Assembly: GCF_025060755.1 (NCBI RefSeq)
Contig: NZ_JANYUY010000020.1
Span: 1-64,000 of the forward strand
DNA: 64,000 nt
Direction: 5' to 3'
From: Paenibacillus doosanensis
Lineage (GTDB): Bacteria > Bacillota > Bacilli > Paenibacillales > NBRC-103111
The notes under the pieces were generated by a model. That model ran no database searches. It was not told where the DNA came from and worked only from the letters and a program-made list of their open reading frames with translations. Both the position numbers and the translations under genes were made by a program. Positions 43,532-52,863 of this stretch are shown here, one piece after another; position 1 is the stretch's first letter, and each line of letters starts with the position of its first letter.

Positions 43532-44860
43532 TTAGCTTGCCTTCAGTTCACCTGTTGTGTTCCTCAGCATAATTCCCGCATCTTGAAGCATCCATTCGAT
43601 AAAGCAACCATACCCGCTGGTCGGGTCATTAACAAATACATGGGTCACGGCTCCGATCATTTTTCCGTTTTGGATAATGGGACTTCCGCTCATACCTTGT
43701 ACGATACCACCGGTTTTTTCAAGCAGCTTTTGATCCGTAATTTTAATGACCATCCCTTTGGTAGCCGGGTAATCCTGTTTTGCGACATGTATGACTTCAA
43801 TATCGAATTTTTCTACTTTTTGACCGTTCAGCACGGTGTAGATCTGCGCTGGGCCTTCTTTAACTTCTTCGGCGAAAGCTACCGGGATCGGTTCTTTCAT
43901 TAACCCGTGATCGGGAAGAGCGTCCATTTTGCCAAAAATGCCGAATGGCGTGTTTTTCTCGATATTGCCCAGCACCTTGCTTTCTTTAGAGAACTGCGCT
44001 CTTTTCTCTCCAGGCTCTCCGTTTTGGCTTTTGGATATCGAGGTTACGTTGGAATGCACGATTTCGCCTGAGCCTACCGCAATCGGAGTTTGCGTGTCCA
44101 TGTCGGTTATGACGTGTCCTAGCGCGCCGTACACTCCTTGATCTGGAGCGTAGAATGTCAAGGTTCCTACCCCTGCCGCGGAGTCGCGAATATAGAGGCC
44201 CAGCCGGTAAGCTTTATCCACGATATCGTAGACCGGTTGAATTTGCAGATCGATGGTTTCGTTATTGCGGCGCAGCGTCAAGGTCAGAGGCTTCTTATTC
44301 TCTCCCGCTTCGGCTGCCAATTCAGCTACTTTGGAAATGTCCTTCAGCGGCTTGCCGTTAATTTTGACGATCAAATCACCCAATTGAATTTTGGCGTCCT
44401 CGCCGGGGGAGATCTTTTTATCCTCGGCTACCGCCACCAAATGATGGCCGACCACCAGAACACCGGATGATTTCAGCTTCACCCCGATTGTTTGTCCGCC
44501 TGGAATGACTTTCAAGTCCGGCACTACGCTCACTTTGACCGTCTTCAGCGGAATTTTGCCGAATAGCTTAAGTTTCATTTCAGCTTGTCCTGCTTTGTAG
44601 GATTCCAATGAAATCGGATGGTGCAGATCAACTTGAAATGAGTGCCTTGCCGATCCGTTTACTTTCAATATTTCCGGATCGTTAACCGTTACTTGCGCAC
44701 TGACGGGCATTGCCAGTTGAAGATGGGTTTGCTGGCCGGTAAAGAGCCGCAGTTCTGCTGGAAAAGAGGCAAAGCTTTGGAAGGGCGTCGATAGGCTACC
44801 CAAACAAACGAAGAAGACGAGCATTAATCCAATCATTCTTTTTCTTTGGTTGGAACTCAC
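43532..44860 (-). CDS. spoIVB: SpoIVB intermembrane-space serine peptidase
   Basis: 442 residues, GTG with GGGAG site. N-terminal membrane anchor, PDZ domain (about 125-200: GVKLKSSGVLVVGHHLVAVA, GDLIVKINGKPLKDIS) and SA-type trypsin-like peptidase with His249 in GALGHVITD and Ser393 in VQGMSGSPII. Made in the forespore, it cuts SpoIVFA and triggers sigma-K activation. Between recN and spo0A as in B. subtilis. Confidence 0.96.
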   Translation of the reverse strand: MSSNQRKRMIGLMLVFFVCLGSLSTPFQSFASFPAELRLFTGQQTHLQLAMPVSAQVTVNDPEILKVNGSARHSFQVDLHHPISLESYKAGQAEMKLKLFGKIPLKTVKVSVVPDLKVIPGGQTIGVKLKSSGVLVVGHHLVAVAEDKKISPGEDAKIQLGDLIVKINGKPLKDISKVAELAAEAGENKKPLTLTLRRNNETIDLQIQPVYDIVDKAYRLGLYIRDSAAGVGTLTFYAPDQGVYGALGHVITDMDTQTPIAVGSGEIVHSNVTSISKSQNGEPGEKRAQFSKESKVLGNIEKNTPFGIFGKMDALPDHGLMKEPIPVAFAEEVKEGPAQIYTVLNGQKVEKFDIEVIHVAKQDYPATKGMVIKITDQKLLEKTGGIVQGMSGSPIIQNGKMIGAVTHVFVNDPTSGYGCFIEWMLQDAGIMLRNTTGELKAS

Positions 44861-44889
44861 GGTGTCACGCTCCCTTACTTCCTTCGCTC

Positions 44890-44909
44890 GGCGGTGTTGT
44901 ATAACCGCC
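44890..44909 (-). other. Hairpin before spoIVB
   Basis: GGCGGT (44890-44895), 8-nt loop, ACCGCC (44904-44909), about 30 bp before the start. Leader hairpin or recN 3' end; no T run. Confidence 0.3.
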
Positions 44910-44978
44910 GCTTGTGTAACTATAAGTTAACCTTGTGCCCACCGTTTTATAAGTGAAAATGATGCCACGCTTGACCTT

Positions 44979-46673
44979 TTACATCCTCGATTTCTTATCA
45001 AACGCCAGATCAAGCATTTCCTGAGCATGCTGCAGCGTCTTCTCCGTAACCTCTACGCCGCCCAGCATTCGCGCCAACTCATGCATACGACCGACCTGCG
45101 GCAGATCATCTACATTCGTATAAGTGCGCTCCCCGTCCGTAGACTTATGTATCCGATAATGCGCGTCCGCCATGCAAGCGACTTGCGGCAGATGGGTAAT
45201 CGAGAAAACCTGACATCCCCTGGAAAGCCTGGACATTTTCTCGGCAATCGCTTGAGCGGCCCGTCCGCTGACTCCGGTATCGACTTCGTCGAATACAAGT
45301 ACCGGAATCCGGTCCATTCTTGCAAAAATCGATTTGAGCGCGAGCATCACCCGCGAAATTTCACCGCCTGAGGCAATCTTGCTGAGACTGCGCAGAGGCT
45401 CACCGGGATTGGCCGAGATCAGAAACTCCACCTCGTCCGCTCCGTCGATGGTAAAATGATCGTCTCTGGACACGATTTGAACCTTGAACTGCGTACGTTC
45501 CATATGTAAGTCCCTGAGCTCCGCTACAATCTCCTGAGCCAGCTTGTCGGCCACTGTCTGCCGTCGATCGGTCAATCGCCGGGCCAAACTCCGCACCTGC
45601 TGCAGAGCCTCCTGCTCCTGCTTGTGCAGCTCTTGAAGCTTCTCATCCTTATTCTCGATCAAGTCGAGCTCACGGGTCACCTTGTCAAGATACTGCAAAA
45701 TATCGTCGACGTTTTCGCCGTACTTTCTTTTTAAAGAAGCTATCGTATCCAGCCGCTGTTCGATGAAATCGAGGCGGACCGGGTTGAATTCGACCTCGTC
45801 GCGGTAATCGCGGATTTGGTAAGCGGCATCCTCCAGTTGATAAAAAGCGCTCTGCGCCTGCTCGGCCAAAGCCTTCAGCATATCAGGATCGAGGGCCGCT
45901 ATTTCCTCCAGCTTTTGTACGGCTTTGCTTATGGCACCGAGCCCTTTGTTGCCGCCGTACAGCAAATCGTATGCGTCCGCAGCATTTTGGTATCGTTTTT
46001 CCGCATTTGATAGTTTGCGCTTTTCTTCTAATAATAATTCATCTTCATTGCGTTTTAATTTGGCCGAAGTGATTTCTTCGACCTGGAAACGGTACAAATC
46101 CATCATCTGCAGCGACTGCTTGCTCGTTTCTTCAAGCTCTTTGACCGTCCTGCGAATATCGGAGTAAATTTGAAAAGCTGCTTCGTAATCCCGCTTTGCC
46201 GGCGCAATCTCCTCGTCACCGAACAGGTCGAGCCAGCGAATATGCTCTTCTATATGGAATAAGGATTGATGTTCGTGCTGACCGTGAATATTCACCAGCC
46301 ACTCTCCGATTTCTTTCAATCCCGATAAATTGACCAGATGGCCGTTGATCCGGCTGGTGCTTTTCCCTTGCGACGTAATCTCGCGGCGAATGATCAGATG
46401 CCCCTCGGAATCGGCTTCAATCCCGAGGGACGCCAATACCGCCCACACCGGATGCCCTTTATCGATGACGAACAGCGCTTCGATCGTCGCTTTGTCACTG
46501 CCGTAGCGAACCAAATCCGCAGAGCTTCGGCCGCCGGCCACAAGCGTGAGAGCATCGATAATAATCGACTTGCCCGCCCCCGTCTCCCCTGTCAGCACAT
46601 GAAATCCTTTGCGAAAATGCAAATGGACAGCTTCGATAACCGCCAAATTGTGAATGGATATTTCTTGCAGCAT
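44979..46673 (-). CDS. recN: DNA repair protein RecN
   Basis: 564 residues from the second ATG (46673), which has GGGAG 8 nt before and gives MLQEISIHNLAVIE like B. subtilis RecN. SMC-like ATPase: Walker A GETGAGKSIIID near the start, coiled coils in the middle, signature KIASGGEISRVMLALK, Walker B VLVFDEVDTGVSGRAAQ and SITHLPQVACMADAH. Holds DNA ends in break repair. Downstream of argR; a LexA-like box controls the group's promoter. Confidence 0.95.
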   Translation of the reverse strand: MLQEISIHNLAVIEAVHLHFRKGFHVLTGETGAGKSIIIDALTLVAGGRSSADLVRYGSDKATIEALFVIDKGHPVWAVLASLGIEADSEGHLIIRREITSQGKSTSRINGHLVNLSGLKEIGEWLVNIHGQHEHQSLFHIEEHIRWLDLFGDEEIAPAKRDYEAAFQIYSDIRRTVKELEETSKQSLQMMDLYRFQVEEITSAKLKRNEDELLLEEKRKLSNAEKRYQNAADAYDLLYGGNKGLGAISKAVQKLEEIAALDPDMLKALAEQAQSAFYQLEDAAYQIRDYRDEVEFNPVRLDFIEQRLDTIASLKRKYGENVDDILQYLDKVTRELDLIENKDEKLQELHKQEQEALQQVRSLARRLTDRRQTVADKLAQEIVAELRDLHMERTQFKVQIVSRDDHFTIDGADEVEFLISANPGEPLRSLSKIASGGEISRVMLALKSIFARMDRIPVLVFDEVDTGVSGRAAQAIAEKMSRLSRGCQVFSITHLPQVACMADAHYRIHKSTDGERTYTNVDDLPQVGRMHELARMLGGVEVTEKTLQHAQEMLDLAFDKKSRM

Positions 46674-46688
46674 TCCCATCTCTCCCGT

Positions 46689-47138
46689 TTAACTCAACAT
46701 GGACAGTATTTGGTTTACTACCGTACCGCTCTGCTCCTTGTTGCGGCAAATAATCAGAATGGTGTCGTCACCGCAAATCGTTCCCATTATTTCGCTCCAT
46801 TCGAGGCTGTCGATCAAAGCGCCGATGGCATTGGCGGTGCCCGGCAGACTCTTCATTACAACCAAATTTTCGGTGTAATCGATATGAACGAAATGATCGT
46901 TCAAAGCTCTTTTCAACCGATGCATCGGATTGTAGCGCTGATCTGCAGGAACGGAATATTTGTAACGCCCGTCATCCAGAGGCACCTTCATCAGATGAAG
47001 CTCCTTGATATCCCTGGAAATCGTCGCTTGCGTGACCGGAAATCCGGCCGCCCTCAGCTGCTCGACCAGCTCGTCCTGGGTTTCGATTTCGTTGTTCGTC
47101 ACGATTTCCCGAATCTTTATGTGGCGTTGGCCTTTCAT
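46689..47138 (-). CDS. argR: Arginine repressor ArgR/AhrC
   Basis: 149 residues, AGGAGG site. Winged helix with [28 protein letters not shown], core with [14 protein letters not shown] and the arginine-contacting [14 protein letters not shown]. Hexamer that senses arginine and controls its metabolism. Ten bp before recN. Confidence 0.95.
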   Translation of the reverse strand: MKGQRHIKIREIVTNNEIETQDELVEQLRAAGFPVTQATISRDIKELHLMKVPLDDGRYKYSVPADQRYNPMHRLKRALNDHFVHIDYTENLVVMKSLPGTANAIGALIDSLEWSEIMGTICGDDTILIICRNKEQSGTVVNQILSMLS

Positions 47139-47183
47139 TGCTTACCTCCTAAGGAAAACTACCCTATTTCGTGAATAGCGGTC

Positions 47184-47669
47184 TCAGCTTATTTTATCTT
47201 CTTCCTCGTCATGTTCCAAATCCATCTCAAATACGAATTGCTTCACTTTCTGCTGCTGAAGATCAAGGTAAAGAACGCCGGATATTTGGGGGTACAACAG
47301 CTGGTAGATCAGAAGATGATCCCGAACCGAGCTGCCGGTCATCTCCATAGGCTTGCGGTCTTTGGCGATTTTGGCCGCGTAGTATAAGCCATCGCGTTCG
47401 GCAAAGTAATCGATAAACAGGCGGCTTTGCAGTTGTTCTCCATCATCCACAACAATGTTTAGCGGCACCTTTTGCTTACCGCTTACAACCGAATATCCGC
47501 TTTGCTCCAGCAAACGGGTAGCCTCGTCTTCCGGAACGTCGTCCGCTCGCGGCAGCTCCTGCAATCCATACTCCACCGTCTCCCGCATCCGTCCCCGGAC
47601 ATAATAAAACAGCCAGGTTCCCAATACCAGTAAAATGAGAAAGATAATCAATCCATCTCCGCTTTGCAT
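47184..47669 (-). CDS. Hypothetical membrane-anchored protein
   Basis: 161 residues. N-terminal membrane helix (about 7-24), then soluble part with ELPRADDVPEDEATRLLEQSGYSVVSGK, possibly nuclease-like beta strands (LFIDYFAERDGLYYAAKI). No catalytic motif recognised. First gene of the unit leading to argR and recN and expressed from the promoter at 47815-47844. Confidence 0.7.
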   Translation of the reverse strand: MQSGDGLIIFLILLVLGTWLFYYVRGRMRETVEYGLQELPRADDVPEDEATRLLEQSGYSVVSGKQKVPLNIVVDDGEQLQSRLFIDYFAERDGLYYAAKIAKDRKPMEMTGSSVRDHLLIYQLLYPQISGVLYLDLQQQKVKQFVFEMDLEHDEEEDKIS

Positions 47670-47814
47670 GGCATCCCTTCACCTCAAGGCATAGTATTCG
47701 AGACAAGCAATGAATTTCCTCCAAAACCAGCAAAAAAGCTCGGGTACACTGATCTTACCGTCCCGTCTTGGTGCGGCAAAACGAAATGGACCAAACACTT
47801 GTTCCTGTAACCAG

Positions 47815-47844
47815 ATCATATCAGAACAAACGTTTGTAAATCAA
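47815..47844 (-). promoter_or_regulatory. Promoter with a LexA (SOS) box in the spacer
   Basis: TTGATT (47839-47844), 18 bp, TATGAT (47815-47820), with an extended TGA before the -10. The spacer holds ACAAACGTTTGT plus flanks (box 47824-47837), which matches the Bacillus LexA consensus CGAACRNRYGTTYC at 12 of 14 positions. A repressor bound there would block polymerase. Confidence 0.65.
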
Positions 47845-47899
47845 CCATTTTTTTAGACGGAACTGGTCAGTAATTCCAGGAGGAGCAGAAACTATAAAA

Positions 47900-47924
47900 A
47901 AAACTCATCATCCAGATGAGTTTT
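47900..47924 (-). terminator. Terminator of dxs-tlyA
   Basis: AAAACTCATC (47900-47909), 5-nt loop, GATGAGTTTT (47915-47924). On the minus strand eight T follow. The tlyA stop codon is within the stem. Confidence 0.9.
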
Positions 47925-48741
47925 GAAGTTTCTGCGCATCGTCCACCACTTGCCGTATCCGCTCGTCCATATTTTCCGGCAGCGCCGAAGCTTCGTCCGT
48001 GTTCACGCGGAAATAAGCGAGAAATTCCACATTGCCTTCCCCGCCCTTAATCGGTGAGAACGTCAGCCCTTTCAGCACATAACCGTGATCGGCGGCAAAG
48101 CGCAAGGTCGATTGCAGCACCTCGGTATGAACTGCCGGCTCCCGAACGACGCCCGTCTTCGGCACTTTCTCGCGCCCTGCCTCGAATTGCGGTTTGATCA
48201 GAGCAACCACTTCCCCCCGCTCGGCCAATAGCAGCTTCAGCGGAGGAAGAATCAGCTTCAGCGAGATGAATGAAACGTCGATGGACGCGAAGCTGGGCTG
48301 CGGCCCTTTCAAATCGCCCGGCTGCATGAAGCGGAAGTTCGTCCGTTCCATGACGTTCACCTTCGGATTGCTGCGCAGCGACCAGTCCAGCTGATTGTAG
48401 CCGACGTCGACGGCATACACGTACGATGCGCCGTTCTGCAGCGCACAGTCGGTAAAACCTCCGGTAGACGCTCCGATATCGAGCATCGTCACGCCGGTGA
48501 CGTCGATCTCGAACAGCTTCAGCGCTTTTTCCAGCTTGAGGCCGCCGCGGCTGACATAAGGATGTACGGCTCCTTTGACGACGATCTTCGCGGTTCTCGG
48601 AATTTTGGTTCCGGCTTTATCCAGAGGCTCATCGTCGACCAGCACAAGACCGGCCATAATGGATGTTTTAGCCTTTTCCCGCGATTCGAAAAATCCCTGC
48701 TCTACGAGCAATATATCCAAACGTTCTTTATCTGCTGCCAT
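47908..48741 (-). CDS. tlyA: TlyA family rRNA methyltransferase / hemolysin-like
   Basis: 277 residues. S4 domain (RLDILLVEQGFFESREKAKTSI) and a Rossmann methyltransferase with LDIGASTGGFTDCALQNGA, VYAVDVGYNQLDW and ALIKPQFEAGR. Probably 2'-O-methylation of rRNA; B. subtilis YqxC homologue. Between dxs and the LexA-regulated unit. Confidence 0.92.
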   Translation of the reverse strand: MAADKERLDILLVEQGFFESREKAKTSIMAGLVLVDDEPLDKAGTKIPRTAKIVVKGAVHPYVSRGGLKLEKALKLFEIDVTGVTMLDIGASTGGFTDCALQNGASYVYAVDVGYNQLDWSLRSNPKVNVMERTNFRFMQPGDLKGPQPSFASIDVSFISLKLILPPLKLLLAERGEVVALIKPQFEAGREKVPKTGVVREPAVHTEVLQSTLRFAADHGYVLKGLTFSPIKGGEGNVEFLAYFRVNTDEASALPENMDERIRQVVDDAQKLQNSSG

Positions 48742-48767
48742 TTGTTCAATTTCCTACTTTCCAGCCG

Positions 48768-50654
48768 TCAGGCATGCTGCCGTTTGCGCGGCATCAGCGC
48801 ATGCACCTCGGTTACGACGCGTTCCGCCGTAAGTCCGACTTCTTTGCGCTGCTCCGGTACGGAGCCGTGCTCGACGAAATAATCGGGAATCCCGACAATT
48901 TTGATCTGTAATCCGTGCAAGCTGTGGCTCGAATAAAACTCCAGCACGCCGCCGCCGAAACCGCCCGCCTGCGAGCCTTCCTCCAGCGTAATGATCGGCA
49001 GATTTTCTTTGGCCAGCTGCAGCAGCATCGCTTCGTCCATAGGCTTGATGAATCTGGCGTTCACGACGCGAAGCTGGATGCCTTCTTTGGCAAGCTGCTC
49101 CGCCGCTTCCATTGCAACTTGAATCATCGGGCCCACGGCAAGCACGACCGCGCTGTCGCCCGCTCTAAGCACTTCCCACGTGCCGATAGGAATCGGACGC
49201 ATCGTCTCCTCCATCGTCACGCCGAGGCCGGCTATTCGCGGATAACGGACGGCGATCGGACCGTCATTGTAGTCGACCGCGGTCTTCATCATATGACGCA
49301 GCTCATTCTCGTCCTTCGGCATCATAAGCACCATGTTGGGAATGCTGCGCAAGTAAGCGATATCGTATACGCCTTGATGCGTTTCGCCGTCCGGACCGAC
49401 GAAGCCGGCGCGGTCTATGGCGAAAATGACGTTTAAATTGGCACGGCAAATATCATGCACAACTTGGTCGTACGCTCTCTGCAGGAAGGTCGAATAGACG
49501 GCATACACCGGCTTCATTCCTTCGCTTGCAAGCGCCGCACACAAAGTAGCCGCATGCTGCTCGGCAATACCTACATCGATCATCCGTTTCGGGAATTTCT
49601 CGGCAAATTTCATTAAGCCCGATCCGCCGGGCATCGCAGGCGTTACTGCGACAATGCGTTCGTCCTGGCTTGCCAGCTCCATGATGGCGCCGCTGAACAC
49701 CTCCGTATACATCGGAGGACCGACCGCTTTGAGCATTTGGCCGGATTCGATCTTGTACGGACTGGCCCCGTGCCAAGTGTGAGAATCTTTTTCCGCAGGG
49801 GTATAGCCCTTTCCTTTCAATGTCAGAACATGAACCATGACCGGGCCTTCGACTTTCTCGGCCTGCTTCAGCGTTTCCAGCATAAGCGGTAAATTGTTGC
49901 CGTCCACAGGTCCCAAATAAGTAAAGCCCAGCTCTTCGAACAACACGCCCGATACGACCATGTATTTCAAAGAATCCTTCAGCTTCTCCAGCGTTTTGGC
50001 CAGAGTGCCTCCGATCGCCGGAATCTTCTTGATCAAATATTCCACTTCTTCTTTTACTTTTACGTAGTTGCGGTCGGAGCGGATTTTGCCCAGGTAATTA
50101 TGCAAAGCCCCGACATTCGGAGCAATGGACATTTCATTATCGTTCAAAATGACCATCAGATTCTTTTTCTCATGTCCGATATGATTCATTGCCTCAAGAG
50201 CCATACCGCCGGTCAGCGCGCCGTCGCCGATAATGGCAATGACGCGGTTATGCTCGCCCTTCAAATCGCGGGCCATCGCCATTCCCATCGCCGCGGACAG
50301 CGAGGTGCTGCTGTGTCCAGCCTCCCAGACGTCATGCTCGCTCTCGGAACGCTTGACAAAACCGCACATCCCTTTGTATTTACGCAGCGTATCGAACTTG
50401 TCCTTCCGGCCGGTAAACATTTTATGAACGTAGGATTGATGCCCTACATCGAATATAAATTTGTCGTAGGGACTGTTAAACAAGTAGTGCAATGCGATAG
50501 TTAGCTCGACGACTCCAAGGTTAGACGAGAGATGTCCGCCGGTGACCGAAAGCTTCTCAACAAGAAACTGTCTGATCTCGGCAGCCAGCTGTTCCAGTTG
50601 CTCTATCGATAATCGCTTTAAGTCCTCAGGCTGATTGATTTGTTCGAGCAGCAC
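48768..50654 (-). CDS. dxs: 1-deoxy-D-xylulose-5-phosphate synthase
   Basis: 628 residues, GTG with GAGGG site. Thiamine site [19 protein letters not shown]...[14 protein letters not shown], transketolase motif [31 protein letters not shown]. First step of the MEP isoprenoid route. Starts 29 bp inside oapA, so it is co-translated with it. Confidence 0.96.
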   Translation of the reverse strand: MLLEQINQPEDLKRLSIEQLEQLAAEIRQFLVEKLSVTGGHLSSNLGVVELTIALHYLFNSPYDKFIFDVGHQSYVHKMFTGRKDKFDTLRKYKGMCGFVKRSESEHDVWEAGHSSTSLSAAMGMAMARDLKGEHNRVIAIIGDGALTGGMALEAMNHIGHEKKNLMVILNDNEMSIAPNVGALHNYLGKIRSDRNYVKVKEEVEYLIKKIPAIGGTLAKTLEKLKDSLKYMVVSGVLFEELGFTYLGPVDGNNLPLMLETLKQAEKVEGPVMVHVLTLKGKGYTPAEKDSHTWHGASPYKIESGQMLKAVGPPMYTEVFSGAIMELASQDERIVAVTPAMPGGSGLMKFAEKFPKRMIDVGIAEQHAATLCAALASEGMKPVYAVYSTFLQRAYDQVVHDICRANLNVIFAIDRAGFVGPDGETHQGVYDIAYLRSIPNMVLMMPKDENELRHMMKTAVDYNDGPIAVRYPRIAGLGVTMEETMRPIPIGTWEVLRAGDSAVVLAVGPMIQVAMEAAEQLAKEGIQLRVVNARFIKPMDEAMLLQLAKENLPIITLEEGSQAGGFGGGVLEFYSSHSLHGLQIKIVGIPDYFVEHGSVPEQRKEVGLTAERVVTEVHALMPRKRQHA

Positions 50655-51261
50655 GCTTGTTCCCTCGCTTTCCTTGTTTGGATTTTTTGCGTTTCGGATA
50701 AAACCATGTAATGCCTAATCGATGCTCCAATATATATAAGAACTTCCCGATAATCAGCATGATCGCGGTAGAGTGATGCGCGGCGAGCGATTTGCCCATC
50801 GCTCTGCCTCCCGCCGTCAAGCCGGATACCAACGCGGTAAATAAGACGATAACCGCCGTCCTCGGCGCCTCGTCTCCAGCGCCCATTCCCGCCATCAGTT
50901 TGAAGATGACGAGCGCGCTGGCCGTTCCGCTTACGACAGCGGTAATATCCCCGATAACGCCGCTGCACACATAGGAGACCCTTTCGGCGTTTCGGGCTAT
51001 TCGGGCGGCGTGTCTGGCGCCTCTGACCCGCTTGGAAGCCATCGCGTGAAAACGGGCTTCGCGAGCTGACGCCGCCGCCGTTCCGAGGATATCAAACGCA
51101 ATTCCGGCGCATATCAGAAGCAGGATACAGGCCGTGCCGGCGCCCCAAGAAAGCCCTTCGAGCGCAATCGTCGAAGCCGTCGTTAACATACAGGCCGTGA
51201 TGAAGGTTACCATGAATATAAAAATACTCCATCGGATGGAGTGAATAAAAGAAAACTTCAT
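50626..51261 (-). CDS. oapA: OapA-like OLE RNA-associated membrane protein
   Basis: 211 residues. Four membrane helices (about 11-31, 37-60, 95-120, 135-155) and a conserved basic stretch [40 protein letters not shown], ending in an Arg/Lys tail. This pattern and its place between ispA and dxs fit OapA, the membrane protein that binds OLE RNA in Bacillus halodurans and other Firmicutes. RBS AGGAGAG. In those species the OLE gene lies directly upstream, where a gene-free stretch is seen here. Confidence 0.75.
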   Translation of the reverse strand: MKFSFIHSIRWSIFIFMVTFITACMLTTASTIALEGLSWGAGTACILLLICAGIAFDILGTAAASAREARFHAMASKRVRGARHAARIARNAERVSYVCSGVIGDITAVVSGTASALVIFKLMAGMGAGDEAPRTAVIVLFTALVSGLTAGGRAMGKSLAAHHSTAIMLIIGKFLYILEHRLGITWFYPKRKKSKQGKRGNKRAARTNQSA

Positions 51262-51284
51262 CTTTGGGTCGGACTCTCCTATTA

Positions 51285-51607
51285 GGTAAGTCGTGCCGTA
51301 TGTACGAGTGGTAACTTCCTGAGTAAACGCTGCGGCTTAGGTCCAGTAGGTTTTCCCAAGCGGGACACCTCCAGCGTCGCCGCAGAGGCGGTTCCCCTTT
51401 ACGCCCGCCTTGACGCCGTCGCCGGACGCCAGACTGGATTGCCACTTAGTCCGCACTTTAATCCCCAGAAAGTCTCGCCATGAAGCGAACAGTCTAGGAG
51501 CTTTCCTCGGGCGTCCCGGCCTTCCTGCAGCCTATAATGCCAAGCTGGATGCGTACGGCTTAACGGGGGGAGGGACCGACTAGAATACTGCACCACTCCC
51601 AAATACT
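51285..51607 (-). ncRNA. ole: OLE-like RNA, short form
   Basis: The stretch of 445 bp between ispA and oapA has no gene but has its own promoter. Long-range pairing closes it: GAGTGGT (51592-51598 on minus) with ACCACTC (51306-51312), and GCCGCAG with CTGCGGC inside. A GAGGAAAGC and several GGA/GAA segments look structured. OLE RNA is known in this exact context (isoprenoid operon, upstream of oapA) but is ~600 nt in B. halodurans; about 320 nt fit here. RNase P was considered and not supported (no ACAGAA). Confidence 0.6.
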
Positions 51608-51613
51608 GCCCCC

Positions 51614-51643
51614 ATTATAACACACGAGTCAAGAAGCGCTCAA
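51614..51643 (-). promoter_or_regulatory. Sigma-A promoter of the OLE-like RNA
   Basis: TTGAGC (51638-51643), 18 bp, TATAAT (51614-51619) with an extended TGT. Ends ~60 bp after the ispA stop. Confidence 0.65.
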
Positions 51644-51706
51644 ACGGAACATAGGCCGCTAGTACGACGGACCGGCCGTTTGCCGGACAAAATCGCTTCT
51701 TTTTAG

Positions 51707-52612
51707 CTAGTGGTCCCGGCTCATCATATAGTCCGCGATTTGCAGAAGCCGGTCTGGATACGGAAATCCCGCGTCGATGATAGCTTGCTTGCCCTGATCT
51801 GTCAGCTGAACGACCTTCTCTTTGGAAGCTTCGATCCCGACAAAGTAAGGATAAGTCACCTTGTGCTGCTTTTCGTCGCTGTTTACCGGCTTGCCGAGCT
51901 TCTCTTCATCGCCGATGACGTCAAGAATATCGTCCTGAATTTGGAAGGCGAGACCGATCTTTTCGCCGAATTTCTCCAGCGCCTGCAGCTGCTTCGGCGT
52001 CGCTCCTCCCAAATGGCCGCCTGCCTTTAAAGAGAATACGATCAGATCGCTCGTCTTATGCAGATGAATATACTCAAGCTGCTCCAGCCCGGTAATTCCC
52101 TGCTCTCCGAGCATATCGGCCGCTTGGCCGCCGACCATTCCCGCGGCTCCCGACAGCTTCGACAAATCCTCGACGATCTCTACGATTTGCTCCGCCGGGA
52201 CGCCGTAAGCACGGTAAGACTGCACGATGGAATAGAACGCATGGGTCAGCAATCCGTCTCCGGCCAGAATGGCCATCGCTTCCCCGTACACTTTATGGTT
52301 CGTCAGCTTGCCTCTGCGGTAGTCGTCGTTGTCCATCGCAGGCAAGTCGTCGTGAATGAGCGAATACGTGTGGATCATCTCCACGGCACAGGCGACGGGG
52401 AGAGCCTCCTCCGAGCTTCCGTTCAGCGCTTCTACAGCCGCAAGCACCATGATCGGACGCAGCCTTTTGCCGCCGGCCATTAAAGAATACATCATGGATT
52501 CCCTCAAGCTGTCAGGAATGTTCCACACGGGCGGAAGAGATTCCAGCAGTTCGGATTCGATTAACGCCGCTTTTTGTTCTAAGTATTGCTTTATGGAACT
52601 GTCCGTAATCAT
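51707..52612 (-). CDS. ispA: Farnesyl diphosphate synthase
   Basis: 301 residues. First Asp-rich motif DDLPAMDNDDYRRG, second DDILD, GGKRLRP and the four-residue pre-motif typical of short-chain enzymes. Makes C15 from DMAPP and IPP. ATGA overlap with xseB. OLE-like RNA follows. Confidence 0.95.
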   Translation of the reverse strand: MITDSSIKQYLEQKAALIESELLESLPPVWNIPDSLRESMMYSLMAGGKRLRPIMVLAAVEALNGSSEEALPVACAVEMIHTYSLIHDDLPAMDNDDYRRGKLTNHKVYGEAMAILAGDGLLTHAFYSIVQSYRAYGVPAEQIVEIVEDLSKLSGAAGMVGGQAADMLGEQGITGLEQLEYIHLHKTSDLIVFSLKAGGHLGGATPKQLQALEKFGEKIGLAFQIQDDILDVIGDEEKLGKPVNSDEKQHKVTYPYFVGIEASKEKVVQLTDQGKQAIIDAGFPYPDRLLQIADYMMSRDH

Positions 52613-52863
52613 CCTATGTCACCTTTCTCATCAGCGGGACTGAAAGGCTTCTTCACCAAGCCGCCTTCCTGTTCAAGCAATATTTCAATCTTGCGCTCGA
52701 CCTGTTCGAGCTTTTGGCCGCACAGCTGCGATAGCTTCATCCCTTCCTGAAACAGCTCGATCGCCTGTTCCAAAGGAACATCGCCGCTCTCCAGCCGGGC
52801 CACAATCGTTTCCAGCTTATCCATCGCCTGCTCAAAGCTAGGCGTCGTTTCCGGTTGTGTCAT
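52609..52863 (-). CDS. xseB: Exodeoxyribonuclease VII small subunit
   Basis: 84 residues from ATG 52863 with GGAGGAG; overlaps the end of xseA by 26 bp. Typical two-helix XseB with SFEQAMDKLETIVARLESGDVPLEQAIELFQEGMKL. Confidence 0.94.
   Translation of the reverse strand: MTQPETTPSFEQAMDKLETIVARLESGDVPLEQAIELFQEGMKLSQLCGQKLEQVERKIEILLEQEGGLVKKPFSPADEKGDIG

Noticed and set aside
51262-51706. RNase P RNA or cobalamin riboswitch in the ispA-oapA gap
   Set aside because: A GAGGAAAG-like segment recalls RNase P, but the partner ACAGAA region and other conserved parts are missing, and the B12 box is not present. Context favours OLE.
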